From: Ramazzottius varieornatus
Taxonomy: Eukaryota > Tardigrada > Eutardigrada > Parachela > Ramazzottiidae
Direction: 5' to 3'
NCBI GenBank assembly: GCA_001949185.1
Contig: BDGG01000007.1
Location: forward strand, 1,810,215-1,874,214
DNA length: 64,000 bases
Below the pieces are notes generated by a model that saw nothing but the letters and a program-made list of their open reading frames with translations, was not told the DNA's origin and did not search any database. Every line of letters starts with the position of its first letter. Position 1 is the first letter of the stretch. Below, piece after piece: positions 54,212 to 64,000 of the stretch. Both the position numbers and the translations under genes were made by a program.

Positions 54212-57200
54212 TTAGTTTCCGGCAGGTGCGCCCTTCTTTCGGTAATCACAGTTAGCTTCTATCATCCCATCGTCGGTCCTCACCAAACCTTGGACCACAG
54301 CAAACGTGCTGGAAAACTGCACGTTGTGTCCCTTCTGCTGAAGACCTTCCAAATGTTTCTAAAGAGGGTCAAAAATCAGTTCTCTATCCACACTCGGACA
54401 GAAAAATTGATGGGCGTTGGCAAATGAACTGAACATGATTGTGATCTCAAGTGACGCACGATTCCGGAGTTATTAGCTGGGCTGAGTGCGCGACTTGAGA
54501 AAACAATCGCTCGGTTTCCCAAATGGCGCACGAATTATTGCTACTGGCTGGACATTTGCGTCACTTGAGGAAACGACCATGTTCGAATCATTTGCCGACT
54601 CCTAAAAATTTTCCTGCAGTCAATCTTCTTACCCTCACGAAGCCATATTCATACTCTAACTGGATCGGAAGAAGCTGGTGATGGAGGCGAGGAGCGTCGA
54701 TGGCCTCTTTGACGTCTTGACCGAGATACATCACTCGTAGCAAAGCCTGACAGCATAATACTGAGTACTCATAATAAAACAAAAAAGTCGCAAGGAAGTT
54801 AAGTAAATTCTGCAAAAGGTTTTTGCAACTGTTTGACTTACATTTGCAGTGGCCGAGATGATCCGCGAGCCACCAGACGCGCCCATGACGATGCGGGCTT
54901 CACCGTTTCCGTCAGTCACGATAACAGGTGCGCAGCTGGACTGAGGTCGTTTGCCGGGTTCGATGCGATTGGCGTAGGAGGGCGGCAGGCCGTAGTAATT
55001 GGGCTGGTTGGGGTTGGTCGTGAAGTCGTCCATCTCGTTGTTCAGGATGATGCCGGTCGACTGTGAGACCCGACGCGAACCAAAACTGCAAAAGAACCCG
55101 TTGCATAAACTAACACGGAATAATATTCCACTTTATAACTCCCAGAAATATTTCCTGTTTTGGGTACTTTAGGATGTTTACAGCTTACTGAGTGTTGATG
55201 GTGGTGGTAATGGAAGCGGCATTGCCGTCCTTGTCGATGACAGAGATGTGGGATGTGCCCGTCTTCTGCAGGTTGGCCACGACCTCGACACCGTACGCTT
55301 TGGTGTTATTCGACGTCTGGTTCTCGTTGATCAGCATTCTGGTTAAATGGCCGAACCACGGCGAAAGCAACGTTTCCTTGATCTGAAACGCAAAAAGACG
55401 GCGTTGTGGCAGAACCGAGCCAAGCAGGAAAAAGAGATGCTTACATCGGCCACTTCCGGTTCGAACTTGAGGTCGCCCAGTTCCGTTCGTCGCGCGTAAG
55501 CGTACTTCATGGCTTCGGCGAAGCGCTGATAGAACTGAATCTTCTGCTCGTCGGTCATGGTGTCCCAGATGGTGTTATTGCCGTACCCGTAGCCGTCCAT
55601 GATGTTGACGATGTACTGCAGGACGAGACTGCCAGCTGGCGGAGGGACACCAAAGACTTTCCCTCGACTTTGTCCGTTCGTCCCAGGTAGTGGGAGTTGC
55701 GTGGCGTTGCTCACTGTTACGCGGTAGTTGGCCATATCGTCCAACGTTATGATTCCACCTTAAGACAAAAAGTTCAGACAATGTCATCAACAAGCACAAA
55801 AGTAAAAGGTCGGCAAACGAAACGCGCAAGATCGTTATTCAAGTGGCGCACGTTTTCGGTGTTACTGACTGGTGACGCGCGCCACTTGGGAACTCAACAA
55901 GACTTTTTCCGAATTCCAACGGCCGCACATCTGCAGTGTGGTTAACTGGCAGTACGCGCCACTGCGAAAAGCAATTCAGAGCTTCAGTTCAAAACTCTGA
56001 CACTGACCGCCATCTTGAATATCTTTGACCATCTTCCTGGCCAAGTCGCCTCTGTAGAACGAGTCGACACCTTCTTCCGTGGCGATCGTTTCCAGCGTGT
56101 TGGCCAGCTCGGGATACCTAATTATCTCGCCCTCTTTATAGATCTGCCCCGTTGCCTTGTTGATGAAAGTGTCGGTCAAGCCTGCGTCGTAGTTTTTGAT
56201 ATCCTCTTCCGCACCTCTCAACGCTCCCGCCAGCACCTCGTTGACCACCAGCCCGTTGCGAGCTAGATTGATGGAATGTTCAAAGATATCGCGCCATGAC
56301 AGTTTTCCGGCACCGAAGAGATCATACGCCTGACGATACCCGGCAATTTCACCTGGGAAAACAAAAGAGAAGTCAAGCTTTGAGGCGTGGACCCAACTTC
56401 CGGTTCGCCCCACATATCGAGGCAGGCCAATGCTTCACACCCCTAACACATAGCAGACTAGTGTCAAGGCCTCCTAATATGCGTGACAGGCAGAGAGCTT
56501 GGGACCCTTCTCTTCAATCTTAAGCCTTTTCGACACACAGTTCTGGATTTTCCTCCTCTTACCTGGTACACCCATCGCCTGCCATCCTTTGGTAGATGAG
56601 TAATTCTTGTTCTGGACATACATCAACTCGGTGGATGCACCAGGCGCCATTTCGCGAGCATCGATAGCTGTAGCATTTCCGCGCTTGCGATCGTAAACGA
56701 CCATGAAGAAGCCTCCGCCGATCCCGCAGCTGTGAGGATGATACAATCCGGCACATAAGGCTGCTGCAATGGCTGCTTCCGCTGCGGAACCTCCCTTGTT
56801 CAGGATATCACTGCAAAGACAAGGCCAAATCACGATTATGCAGAAGCACTTGAGGCGGAACGACGACGACCGCCAGAGACATTTACTTCATTCAAGTGGC
56901 GGATGACGTCTCGAACAAACAGGTGTTTTGAGGCATTCGTATGGCGTCATGCGCGAGTGATGCGATTAACAGCACTTACTTTCCAACGATACTGCAGTTG
57001 GCGGCATCTGATGCTACAGATTGCCGAGAGTAACTTCCGAGGATAGATGCAGATGCGTTGCCTTGCATTTCCGCAGTATTGGGTAAAGGAGCCTTGCCAG
57101 GAAGGGGAGCTGCTTTGGCCACGCCAAAGTAAACGCCACAGACGACGGCTGCGGTCAGCACGCAGATGACCAGCGATGCGGCGGCAACCATCTTGACCAG

Positions 57201-57986
57201 GTGTCGCCTGCGAAACCGGACACGGAACAGTTTAAACTTTGAAAGCAGACCAATGCTCTTTATACCTACTCCACCCTTCACCACTCTCATGTCAAAAATC
57301 GAATGATCATAAAGATGCACAGAGAGTTAGAAATCGATTCCGGTATGCCCTAGAGCCTGACGGCATTGTTGGTCCGTCGGACGGATATTCGAATGTCAAA
57401 AGTAAAGCTGCTTGATTAGAATTTGGAACTTGGAAGCAAGCTGGCATGGATGTACCGGTGGGGAACATGGAATGCCTTGACAAACAGCACTGCGGAGTGA
57501 AACTGGCAGGCCGATACCCATAAATCACTCAACCGGTACATGCCAGCCTGCTTGGAAGCGGTTCCGGCAAAAAAGGACAACAACAGGTAGCGTGAAATGT
57601 TTCAGCATTTTTCCTATGTCATGTCATGTTATGTAGATGAGCCATTACATCAGACGCTTACACTGTTCAGCGATGAAACTTCAACGTTCTCATTAAGAAC
57701 CCTGAACCCTGCCCGCGGAAATATCTTACCTCCGAGATTTATCCGAGTGCTTCTTTGTAGGTGCAGGATAATGGCCGTTAGATACGCCGATATGTCTCCC
57801 GTTAGTTACTGATGGAGGAACCTTCTTTAACGGAATAACATCGATAGCAATGGAAGTGGTGTGCTGCGATGGGCGAACGCCGTCGACAACTGATCCATCT
57901 GTTGTCGAGTACCCAGCACCACTCGTTACCAAGGCCGACGTGCCGTGCCGGTTGTTCGTAGGAGTTGTTCCATCCGGCCTACTCAT
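54212..57986 (-). CDS. Gamma-glutamyltransferase (type II membrane ectoenzyme)
   Basis: Nine exons: 57986-57730, 57207-56980, 56810-56563, 56352-56008, 55758-55445, 55382-55189, 55085-54842, 54746-54633 and 54358-54212, giving 696 aa with all phases consistent. The first exon encodes a Ser/Thr-rich cytoplasmic tail of about 85 residues ending SDKSRR. Splicing then gives RHLVKMVAAASLVICVLTAA, a single signal-anchor helix. The ectodomain has DILNKGGSAAEAAIAAALC, HSCGIGGGFFMVVY and GVPPPAGSL. The autocleavage/nucleophile threonine is in GTSHISVIDKDGNA, followed by NNEMDDF, MGASGGSRI and a terminal KKGAPAGN. It cleaves glutathione and transfers the gamma-glutamyl group at the cell surface. The cytoplasmic tail is longer than the few residues usual in mammals. 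An upstream Met at 58097 is possible; the one at 57986 has the better context. Confidence 0.9.
54447..54567. repeat. Two hairpins of the CAAGTGGCGCAC family
   Basis: 54447-54498 (TCAAGTGACGCACG...GTGCGCGACTTGA) and 54520-54567 (CAAATGGCGCACG...TGCGTCACTTG), within the last GGT intron. Confidence 0.75.
55840..55963. repeat. One intact and one degenerate hairpin of the CAAGTGGCGCAC family
   Basis: 55840-55888 has arms CAAGTGGCGCACG and GCGCGCCACTTG; about 55915-55963 is a weaker copy. Both lie in the GGT intron between exons 4 and 5 as transcribed. Confidence 0.75.
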
Positions 57987-58921
57987 GGTCGCGGCCCGCG
58001 ACGTCAGGTAGTCAGCGTGAACAGAGCCCCAGGCTCCCTCCCGGAAACCGCAGCTTTCAGCAATCAAGGAAAGCGCCGCTTCCCTATCAGCCCGCACTGT
58101 CGATCACAGGTCAACAATCAAGCGCTAAGCCAACCCAATCAACCGACCACGTTACGAATTAGGTTTTTGATTTTCCATCGCTTTGCGGAGGATCCCAACG
58201 GAAATACCAGTTTTCCTTCTAGACGTCTTCAAAGGCTGAAACGGTCGAAAAATCACTGTAGTCCATCAATGTCGAAAATGGTGCTTAAGGCAGCTTCAAG
58301 AACTTCCGGGTCGATAACCATCAGATCAGACGATATTATCGTTAACAAGAACGTTACACAAACGGCAGTGACGTCACTGCTGGACATTGGTCCCGTTTTC
58401 GTGTTGACATCGTAGGTTTCGCATCCTGCTTTCAGGCCGTAGATTAAACAGGCTTTGAATTCTGAGATTCTAAAATATTGACATCCTCGCACATTTTTCT
58501 GCTGAACGAAGCCCTGTTCGAGGACTGAGTGGCTGATAGTTGCTACTTACTCGTAAAAGCGCATATCTTATCTAAGAAGCTGCTTTACGATGCTATTTTG
58601 TGGCGTCGGGTAAGCAGATTATATTGATCGGGCAGACGCGACGCTAATCAAAATTTGGCCGTAGACACTTCGGTGGTCAAAATTTTCGCAATATTTTTCC
58701 CCGTGTTTGCATGAAATGTTGGTCTACCGTTTTAGTACTGTAGATCTTCATAGACTGAACCAACCGAATACAGGAAGGCTACACGAAAATAATTATCTTT
58801 CTCCTTGTGCATCAACGTACTTCTGAATGACGAACAAGAAACGATAACACCAGTGGTATTCTTTGATAGTTTCGACTGGCGGGGAGATTTTAGAAAACAC
58901 TAAAGAAATATCTTTTGCCAT
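57987..58921. other. Intergenic; one weak minus-strand frame
   Basis: A minus frame at 58492-58253 contains a hydrophobic stretch (VTAVCVTFLLTIISSDLMVI) and could be a small membrane peptide, but it lacks support. Otherwise nothing recognised. Confidence 0.35.
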
Positions 58922-60125
58922 TCAAACTTGTTCCAGTTGAAAGGCGTATTCGCTGCCGTCGTCTTCGATGCCGAAAAGTGAAGCGTGCAGGAGGACGAAG
59001 AAGAGCGATGCCCCAAGAACCCACATGAAGGCGTTTCCGGCGCCGGTGTAATAGAATAGCATGAGCGAGAAGACACCAATGACGCAGTACTGGTGAAATA
59101 GTGTCACTTCATGACCTACAGCCAAAAGAGGAACAAACGCAATTACGTTTTCCACATCGGCCAAAAATACTTTTGATTTCCGTACCAGCAATGGCAATTT
59201 TCCGGACGGAATTTTTCATGTGAGCGTAGTAGAAGGCTCCGCATGAAGCGAAGAGGGCAATCAGAAGTAACGGTGATGTCAGTCTGGACAAAGAACAAGA
59301 AACTAGGAACGACGAATCAGAACGAAAAAACAGACAAAAAACTTGATACAGGACGTCGCCAAGTGACCTGAGCACCGTGACCCAAGTGGCGCACAATACT
59401 AGCCGACAACAGTCAAACCGTGCGCCACTTGAACTAACGTCCGTATTCAGTTTTTGCTGACCTCCCGTATATTGTTGATGGGTGGACTTTCATACGCGAA
59501 GTGCACAAACTCACATGCAATAGATGAAGAGAACAAGGAAAATGCAGACATAGTTGATGTGAAAATACTGGACGTTGCGGAGTACTCGGCCAGAGTAGTA
59601 ATCTCGCGACAGTAACTTCCCCACCGTCGGTTTCTTGAACTTCTTCATATTGAAGAACTCAAACCATGAACGCATGTTCTGCCGCCCAGTCGAGGTGGTT
59701 TCCTTGATGAGAGGAAGCTCTTTCACGGTGCTGAAGCCACTCCACAACCTGGAACAAAACGGAAACGCTAAATTGCACGAAGTAACGGAGGCAGTTACGC
59801 CTGACGTCACTGCGGCTGCAATATGTCATACGTGATGTCAGTTTGGGATATGTACCACGCGTCACGTTATAGATGTGTCGTATCTGGTGTAGCACATTCC
59901 CTGTGTTATATCAACCAATCAAACTTACTTCCGTGCCAGTAAACTACTGAGGAACGGCGAGGCAGCTGCTGCCAAAGGAATATCCATGGAGGGAGAAGAA
60001 GCCATGGAAGGATTCTTGGAGCCTGCGCTCGAAGGTATCTCCATGTCTCCACTGAGGTCGATAGAGGTGGAAAATGGCGTGCTCAGCTCGTTCAACCCAG
60101 GAGCACTTGGCGACATGGTGTCCAT
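58922..60125 (-). CDS. PRA1 family protein (ARL6IP5/PRAF-like)
   Basis: Four exons: 60125-59929, 59748-59515, 59283-59186 and 59115-58922, 240 aa. The core matches prenylated-Rab-acceptor proteins: RVLRNVQYFHINYVCIFLVL opening a first hydrophobic pair (completed by ILTSPLLLIALFASCGAFYY), a short basic loop (MKNSVRKIAIAG), then a second hydrophobic pair (YCVIGVFSLMLFYYTGAG and AFMWVLGASLFFVLLHASLF) and an acidic tail. These proteins sit in ER/Golgi membranes and affect Rab and transporter traffic. The N-terminal 50 residues (Ser/Pro-rich) are longer than in ARL6IP5; a Met nine bases or more downstream could be the real start. Intron 2 carries one hairpin repeat. Confidence 0.8.
59383..59431. 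repeat. Hairpin of the CAAGTGGCGCAC family
   Basis: Perfect 12-bp arms CAAGTGGCGCAC / GTGCGCCACTTG around a 25-nt loop, inside the PRA1 intron 59284-59514. Confidence 0.85.
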
Positions 60126-60526
60126 CTGTACAGCTCTCCCAACTTTTCTCTGCTACGGCCAAATCCTGACGAACTTCCCTCCTGAGACGCAACTTGTGGT
60201 ATTGATAGAGGTGTTGGTCGCTTGGTCTAAACTGAAAAGCCCAGAACTTTGAAGGAAATCGCGAGAATGGTAAAAGAAGAAAAGTAGAGCAGTCAATGTT
60301 GCCGTTTACGAAAACACGTTGGAATGTCATACCATGTCGGAATGACATACCGTACTGACATCACAGCTGACTTCTTCAATCAAACATCTTCATCAGATGT
60401 TCTTGCACCAGAGAGACACCTCCCGACTTCCGGTCATTCAGCAGGAAGGGCCAATTTTCTGGACTTTCCGCTCTTGTGTTTCATCGCACGTACCGGTTGG
60501 AGCTTAACGCTGGCTGGAAATTCGCG
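60126..60526. other. Divergent promoter region of PRA1 and AMACR
   Basis: About 400 bp between start codons of oppositely transcribed genes, so it likely contains a shared or bidirectional promoter. No TATA box recognised. Confidence 0.45.
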
Positions 60527-61992
60527 ATGCCGCTGAGAGGACTGCAGGTTTTGGAGCTGGCCGGACTTGCGCCTGCACCCTTCTGTGGAATGGTCCTGTC
60601 AGATTTCGGAGCGAGCGTTATTCGCATGGACCGTCTCAAGACCAAGACATTCCATATCGACAGGTTGAACCGAGGAAAGAAAGCTCTTGCTGTGGACTAC
60701 ACCCGCGCAGATGGACGGAATGTCTTCCTGGATTTGTGCAGAAATAGCGACGTCTTGATAGGTAAACAAAGCAGCCGTGACGTAAATGGTGTCTCATTCG
60801 CGCAATAACGTATCGGTGACGTAATGCGCGAGTCAGCCATGTGATGCTGTGATGGCGTTGCAACTTGCGGCTAGCTAACAACGTGTCATGCAGTGTGTAA
60901 CGGTCGCATGTGAGGTGATGTAATGTAGTCCTACTCCCGCTCTTTTGACAGATCCGTTTCGTCCCGGCGTGATGGAAGCTCACCAACTGGGCCCCAAGGA
61001 CATTCAAGCAGTGAACGAGAGACTCATCTACGCCCGACTGAGTGGTTACGGACAAGAAGGACCGATGAGCGCAAAGGCCGGCCACGACATCAATTTCCTG
61101 TCGCTGTCCGGCGTACTTTCCAAGCTAGGTCCCGACGAGCACTCCAGACCTCGTCCTCCATTAAATCTTCTCGCAGACTTTGGTGGTGGCGGCCTCCTTT
61201 GTGCTTTTGGTATCCTGGCGGCCGTCATCGGTCGAATATCCACCGCAAAAGGCCAAGTTGTAGACGCCAAGTATGTAAAGCAAGTTGTGCGTCGGTGAAT
61301 ATGGGTTATACAGTATGTATTGATAGCATTACAGATGGAACCGCCTACTTGTCCTCCTGGCTTTGGCGAGCTCAAGATTTGCCCGTGTGGGGCGTAGGCC
61401 GAGGTACCTCCTGGTTCGATGGGGGCTTACCGTGGTATGATACGTATGAGTGCAAAGACGGCAAGTACGTGGCCGTCGGCTGCTTGGAGAGACCTTTCTT
61501 CGACCAACTCTTGACCGGTATATTGACTTGAGCTTTCTCTGCCGTGCAATGTACAGACATATGGTTTAATCTCTACTTTTCGTTCAAGGTCTGGATATTG
61601 CGGGTAAGTACGACCAGTCTACGAACGAAGAAGGTCTGCGAGCAGAGCTCGAAATAATATTCAGAAGACGAACTCGGGACGAATGGGCAAAGCATTTTGA
61701 GGCTTTCGACGCATGTGTCACTCCCGTCTTGACATTGGATGAAGCGCCCAACCATCCCCACCATCAAAGCAGGCAGTGCTTCAGGTCGAACGAGGATGAA
61801 GTGTTAGAGCCGCTACCGTCTCCGCGGCTATCGAACGCGGAAGGTGGTACGACTCTAGATGGACAAAAGAATGTCAAGTCTGCGGTGCCGAAGAGCCACG
61901 GTCAACACACGGAAGACATCTTACGTGGTCTTGGTTACGACATGCAGAAAATTAACTCTCTACGACACAATAATGTAATTGGTACTGCGTAA
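60527..61992 (+). CDS. AMACR: Alpha-methylacyl-CoA racemase
   Basis: Four exons: 60527-60761, 60952-61270, 61327-61517 and 61589-61992, giving 382 aa, the same length as the human enzyme. It starts [20 protein letters not shown], the conserved N-terminus of CoA-transferase family III. Later blocks are [47 protein letters not shown] (with the family His-Asp), [19 protein letters not shown] and [11 protein letters not shown]. Near the end, [17 protein letters not shown] and [11 protein letters not shown] are also typical. The enzyme interconverts R and S 2-methyl-branched acyl-CoAs so they can enter beta-oxidation in mitochondria and peroxisomes. The acceptor at 61327 was chosen because it alone keeps the frame and gives [11 protein letters not shown]. 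Confidence 0.95.
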
Positions 61993-62173
61993 CGTTCTTT
62001 GGGCAGTTACATGGACAGACAAATCATTACAGTCTTATGGAGAATAGAATTCGCTATCCAATTTGAGTATTTTATTATAGTTTTTAAATTATTCTAGTCT
62101 AGATAATTTTTATTGTTTTATGTCTACTTAGCTTTGTGCGCGTGACAACCGGGAAGTAAATATAACATGGGAA
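61993..62173. other. AMACR 3' flank
   Basis: AT-rich sequence with no gene; borders the TIR element that follows. Confidence 0.4.
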
Positions 62174-62790
62174 TGGCTATAGTCACACCCTTACACCCCA
62201 TTTCGCTAAGGTGTGAGATTTAAAGGCGATCCGCTATGGTTACACCCAGGTCAATTGGACTTTGATACACCCTACCGCGGATTTGGCTAAAGTTACACCC
62301 TTCGCCTTTACATCTGGTATCGCTTTCCGCCGGTTGTTGTTGTGCTGTGGGATACAACTCTGGCAAGCTGTTGAGGCTGCGATATAGGATGCCGTCAAGC
62401 TGCAATATCTGCTTCTGAAGGTCTTTGGAAGCAGAACGTGTTCTTAACGTATTCACAGGATAGACCGCCGCGTCCACCAATCCGCTAGTGATTTCCCAGC
62501 CTTCCGGGTCCAGTGCATACATATCTTCCTGTCCCAAACTTCGAGTACCACAAACGGCTACTCAAAGTACCATTTGGAAACCACTCCCTTGTCTTGTACG
62601 TCTTCCTGTATGTTGACTGGACAACGGCTACTGTAAATTTCAAAAATCGGAAGTGTAATTGTTACACTTCCGAGCGGTTTGGGGTGCAAAGTTCAGGATG
62701 TATCTATAGCCGATCGTATTCAAATTTCACGCCCAAGGTGTGACTATAGCGAAATGGGGTGTAAGGAGTGTAACTATAGACATAGCCATA
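62174..62790. mobile_element. TIR element of about 600 bp, TATAGTYACACYC family
   Basis: The left end TATAGTCACACCCTTACACC with CCATTTCGCTA is repeated inverted at the right end (TAGCGAAATGG with GGTGTAAGGAGTGTAACTATA). Internally the GTTACACCC motif recurs at 62238 and 62293, and CTATAGC at both ends. A minus frame at 62537-62220 (105 codons) fills much of the left half but has no recognisable motif. This looks like a non-autonomous DNA transposon. Confidence 0.65.
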
Positions 62791-62956
62791 CAGTATCATG
62801 GCTGTTTTCTTTTGAGTTCATTAGTTTAGTTCGCTCGTTCGTACAAAGGTCTCCAATGGAAGTGAAATCACAGCAGAAAATAAAAATATCGAACGGGATC
62901 AGAACCGTTATCTTGGTACAAAACAGGGACCTTACGAAGAAGACTTGTGATGGTGG

Positions 62957-63459
62957 TTACTTCTTTTTTCCGTAGAAGCCACCATATCCGCCCAGGCCGA
63001 ATCCACCAAAGCCTCCGTATCCGAATCCTCCGATGAAGGGATATCCAAAACCGAAACCCCCGAAGAAGGGATATCCAAAACCGAAACCGCCCCAGAAAGG
63101 AAAGCCCAGACCGTAGCCGAGACCTCCGAAACCTAGTCCGAAGTCGTCGAAGCCTCCAAAACCCCCATCGAAGCCACCGTCGCCTCCCCATCCACCACCG
63201 CCACCGCCATATTCGCCACCACCTGCAACAGAACAGTCGAAAAAAGCATTGGACTTATCCTTTGCCAAACAACGAACAGAACTTGGAATAAAATTGACAA
63301 ATAGGCAAACAAGAAATTGTTTTATCACATCATTGTCTTTAACATAATCGCAAGTAGCTTACCTCCGCCATATCCACCTCCACCACCGCCATATTGACTG
63401 CACACAGAAGCCACTAGAGTGGATGCTAAGAAGAGCCCAAGTAGCGATGAAAATACCAT
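62957..63459 (-). CDS. Glycine/phenylalanine/tyrosine-rich secreted protein
   Basis: Two exons, 63459-63363 and 63222-62957, join in phase 1 across a 140-bp intron and give 120 aa. A clear signal peptide (VFSSLLGLFLASTLVASVCS) precedes a QYGGGGGGYGGGG stretch. The second exon continues with Gly-rich sequence and three near-copies of GFGFGYPFxGG, ending in a basic KKK. Composition fits structural secreted proteins such as cuticle, eggshell or adhesive components, or Gly-rich antimicrobial peptides; the sequence alone cannot separate these. It is the last supported gene on this strand in the window. Confidence 0.8.
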
Positions 63460-64000
63460 GTTTTGGTTCTTTAACGAGTCTGCCAGTACTAGCAAAGACT
63501 TCTGACAGTTTTGATCCTCTCAATGAACTTCATATTAAGAGCTGAAGCGAGAGAGAACGAAAAATGTGCTTCAGGTTATTGTGTTGAGAACAAACTATGA
63601 GATATGGTGCTTTACTTTCAGATCTTTTCAGCGGCAGTGATTACGATATTAGCAAGTATGCAGTAAAACGAGATAATGTGGATATTATTGAGGAGCGCTA
63701 CATACTGCATTTGTGTGCGTTGGTCGTGACATTCTGTGATCTTAGGAAATAATTTACGGTCGACGGAACTACTGATAATACGATGGAGTCTGCACTATCG
63801 TTTTTAAGAAGCCTTTTGCGGTTGCATAACTTGCTTTCGATTTCAGCTGTATTCCTCTGTCGACTTTATTAGTTCTTTCTAAAGATCCTGCAAATACTAA
63901 TTCAAACGCAAATGGTTCAACGGGATGCCTGGCGGTCAAGTCGCAGACCAGAAAGTCAGCTGAGAAGCCAACTCGGCCTTGGAATTAAAGTTCCTGCATC
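63460..64000. other. 5' flank of the Gly-rich gene; nothing else seen
   Basis: Probable promoter of the minus-strand Gly-rich gene (an AT-rich TTAATATG lies near 63533, read on the minus strand). No further gene up to the window edge. Confidence 0.4.

Noticed and set aside
57945-58415. 156-codon plus frame opposite GGT exon 1
   Set aside because: Overlaps the phase-verified first exon of GGT; composition is shadow-like.

Overview
This window is animal nuclear DNA. Genes are split by short GT-AG introns (mostly 58-350 bp, some up to about 900 bp), sit on both strands, and encode animal families: a 7TM gustatory-type receptor, rhodopsin-class GPCRs, receptor tyrosine kinases, pancreatic-type lipases, a fatty-acid-binding protein, gamma-glutamyltransferase, PRA1 and AMACR. 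The insect/nematode-type gustatory receptor and the compact introns suggest an ecdysozoan; a tardigrade is my best guess, but nothing here proves it. I built the gene models by hand from reading frames, splice-site consensus and intron phase; exon lists are in each entry.

Layout. 0-11 kb: a threonine-rich secreted protein (cut by the window edge), a five-exon gustatory-receptor-like gene, a cysteine-rich gene and a possible GFRP-like protein. 11-19 kb: a six-exon MYCBP-associated-protein-like gene (1559 aa) and a peptide-type GPCR. 19-25 kb: two paralogues of an unrecognised KIX-like gene, one broken by stop codons, flanking a decayed pogo-type transposon. 25-28.5 kb: two unrecognised small genes and a GPCR lacking TM1-2. 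28.6-39.3 kb: two receptor tyrosine kinases transcribed away from each other. 40-42.6 kb: FABP and a small unknown gene. 43-52.2 kb: a tandem minus-strand lipase cluster (two PLAT-only secreted proteins, two full lipases, one lipase relic). 52-64 kb: MATH-BTB gene, GGT, PRA1, AMACR, and a glycine/phenylalanine-rich secreted protein.

The most unusual system is the kinase pair. Both have a GH16/concanavalin-like ectodomain without the expected catalytic acids, a second unrecognised extracellular domain, one transmembrane helix and a cytoplasmic tyrosine kinase. One kinase looks active. The other has DFG changed to GFG and HRD to HKD, so it looks like a pseudokinase. The two genes share 465 bp of identical ectodomain sequence inside otherwise clearly diverged genes, which is a gene-conversion signature. 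The second main observation is a dispersed family of short hairpins (arms CAAGTGGCGCAC / GTGCGCCACTTG) in introns and intergenic DNA. At least three further families of small terminal-inverted-repeat elements are also present.
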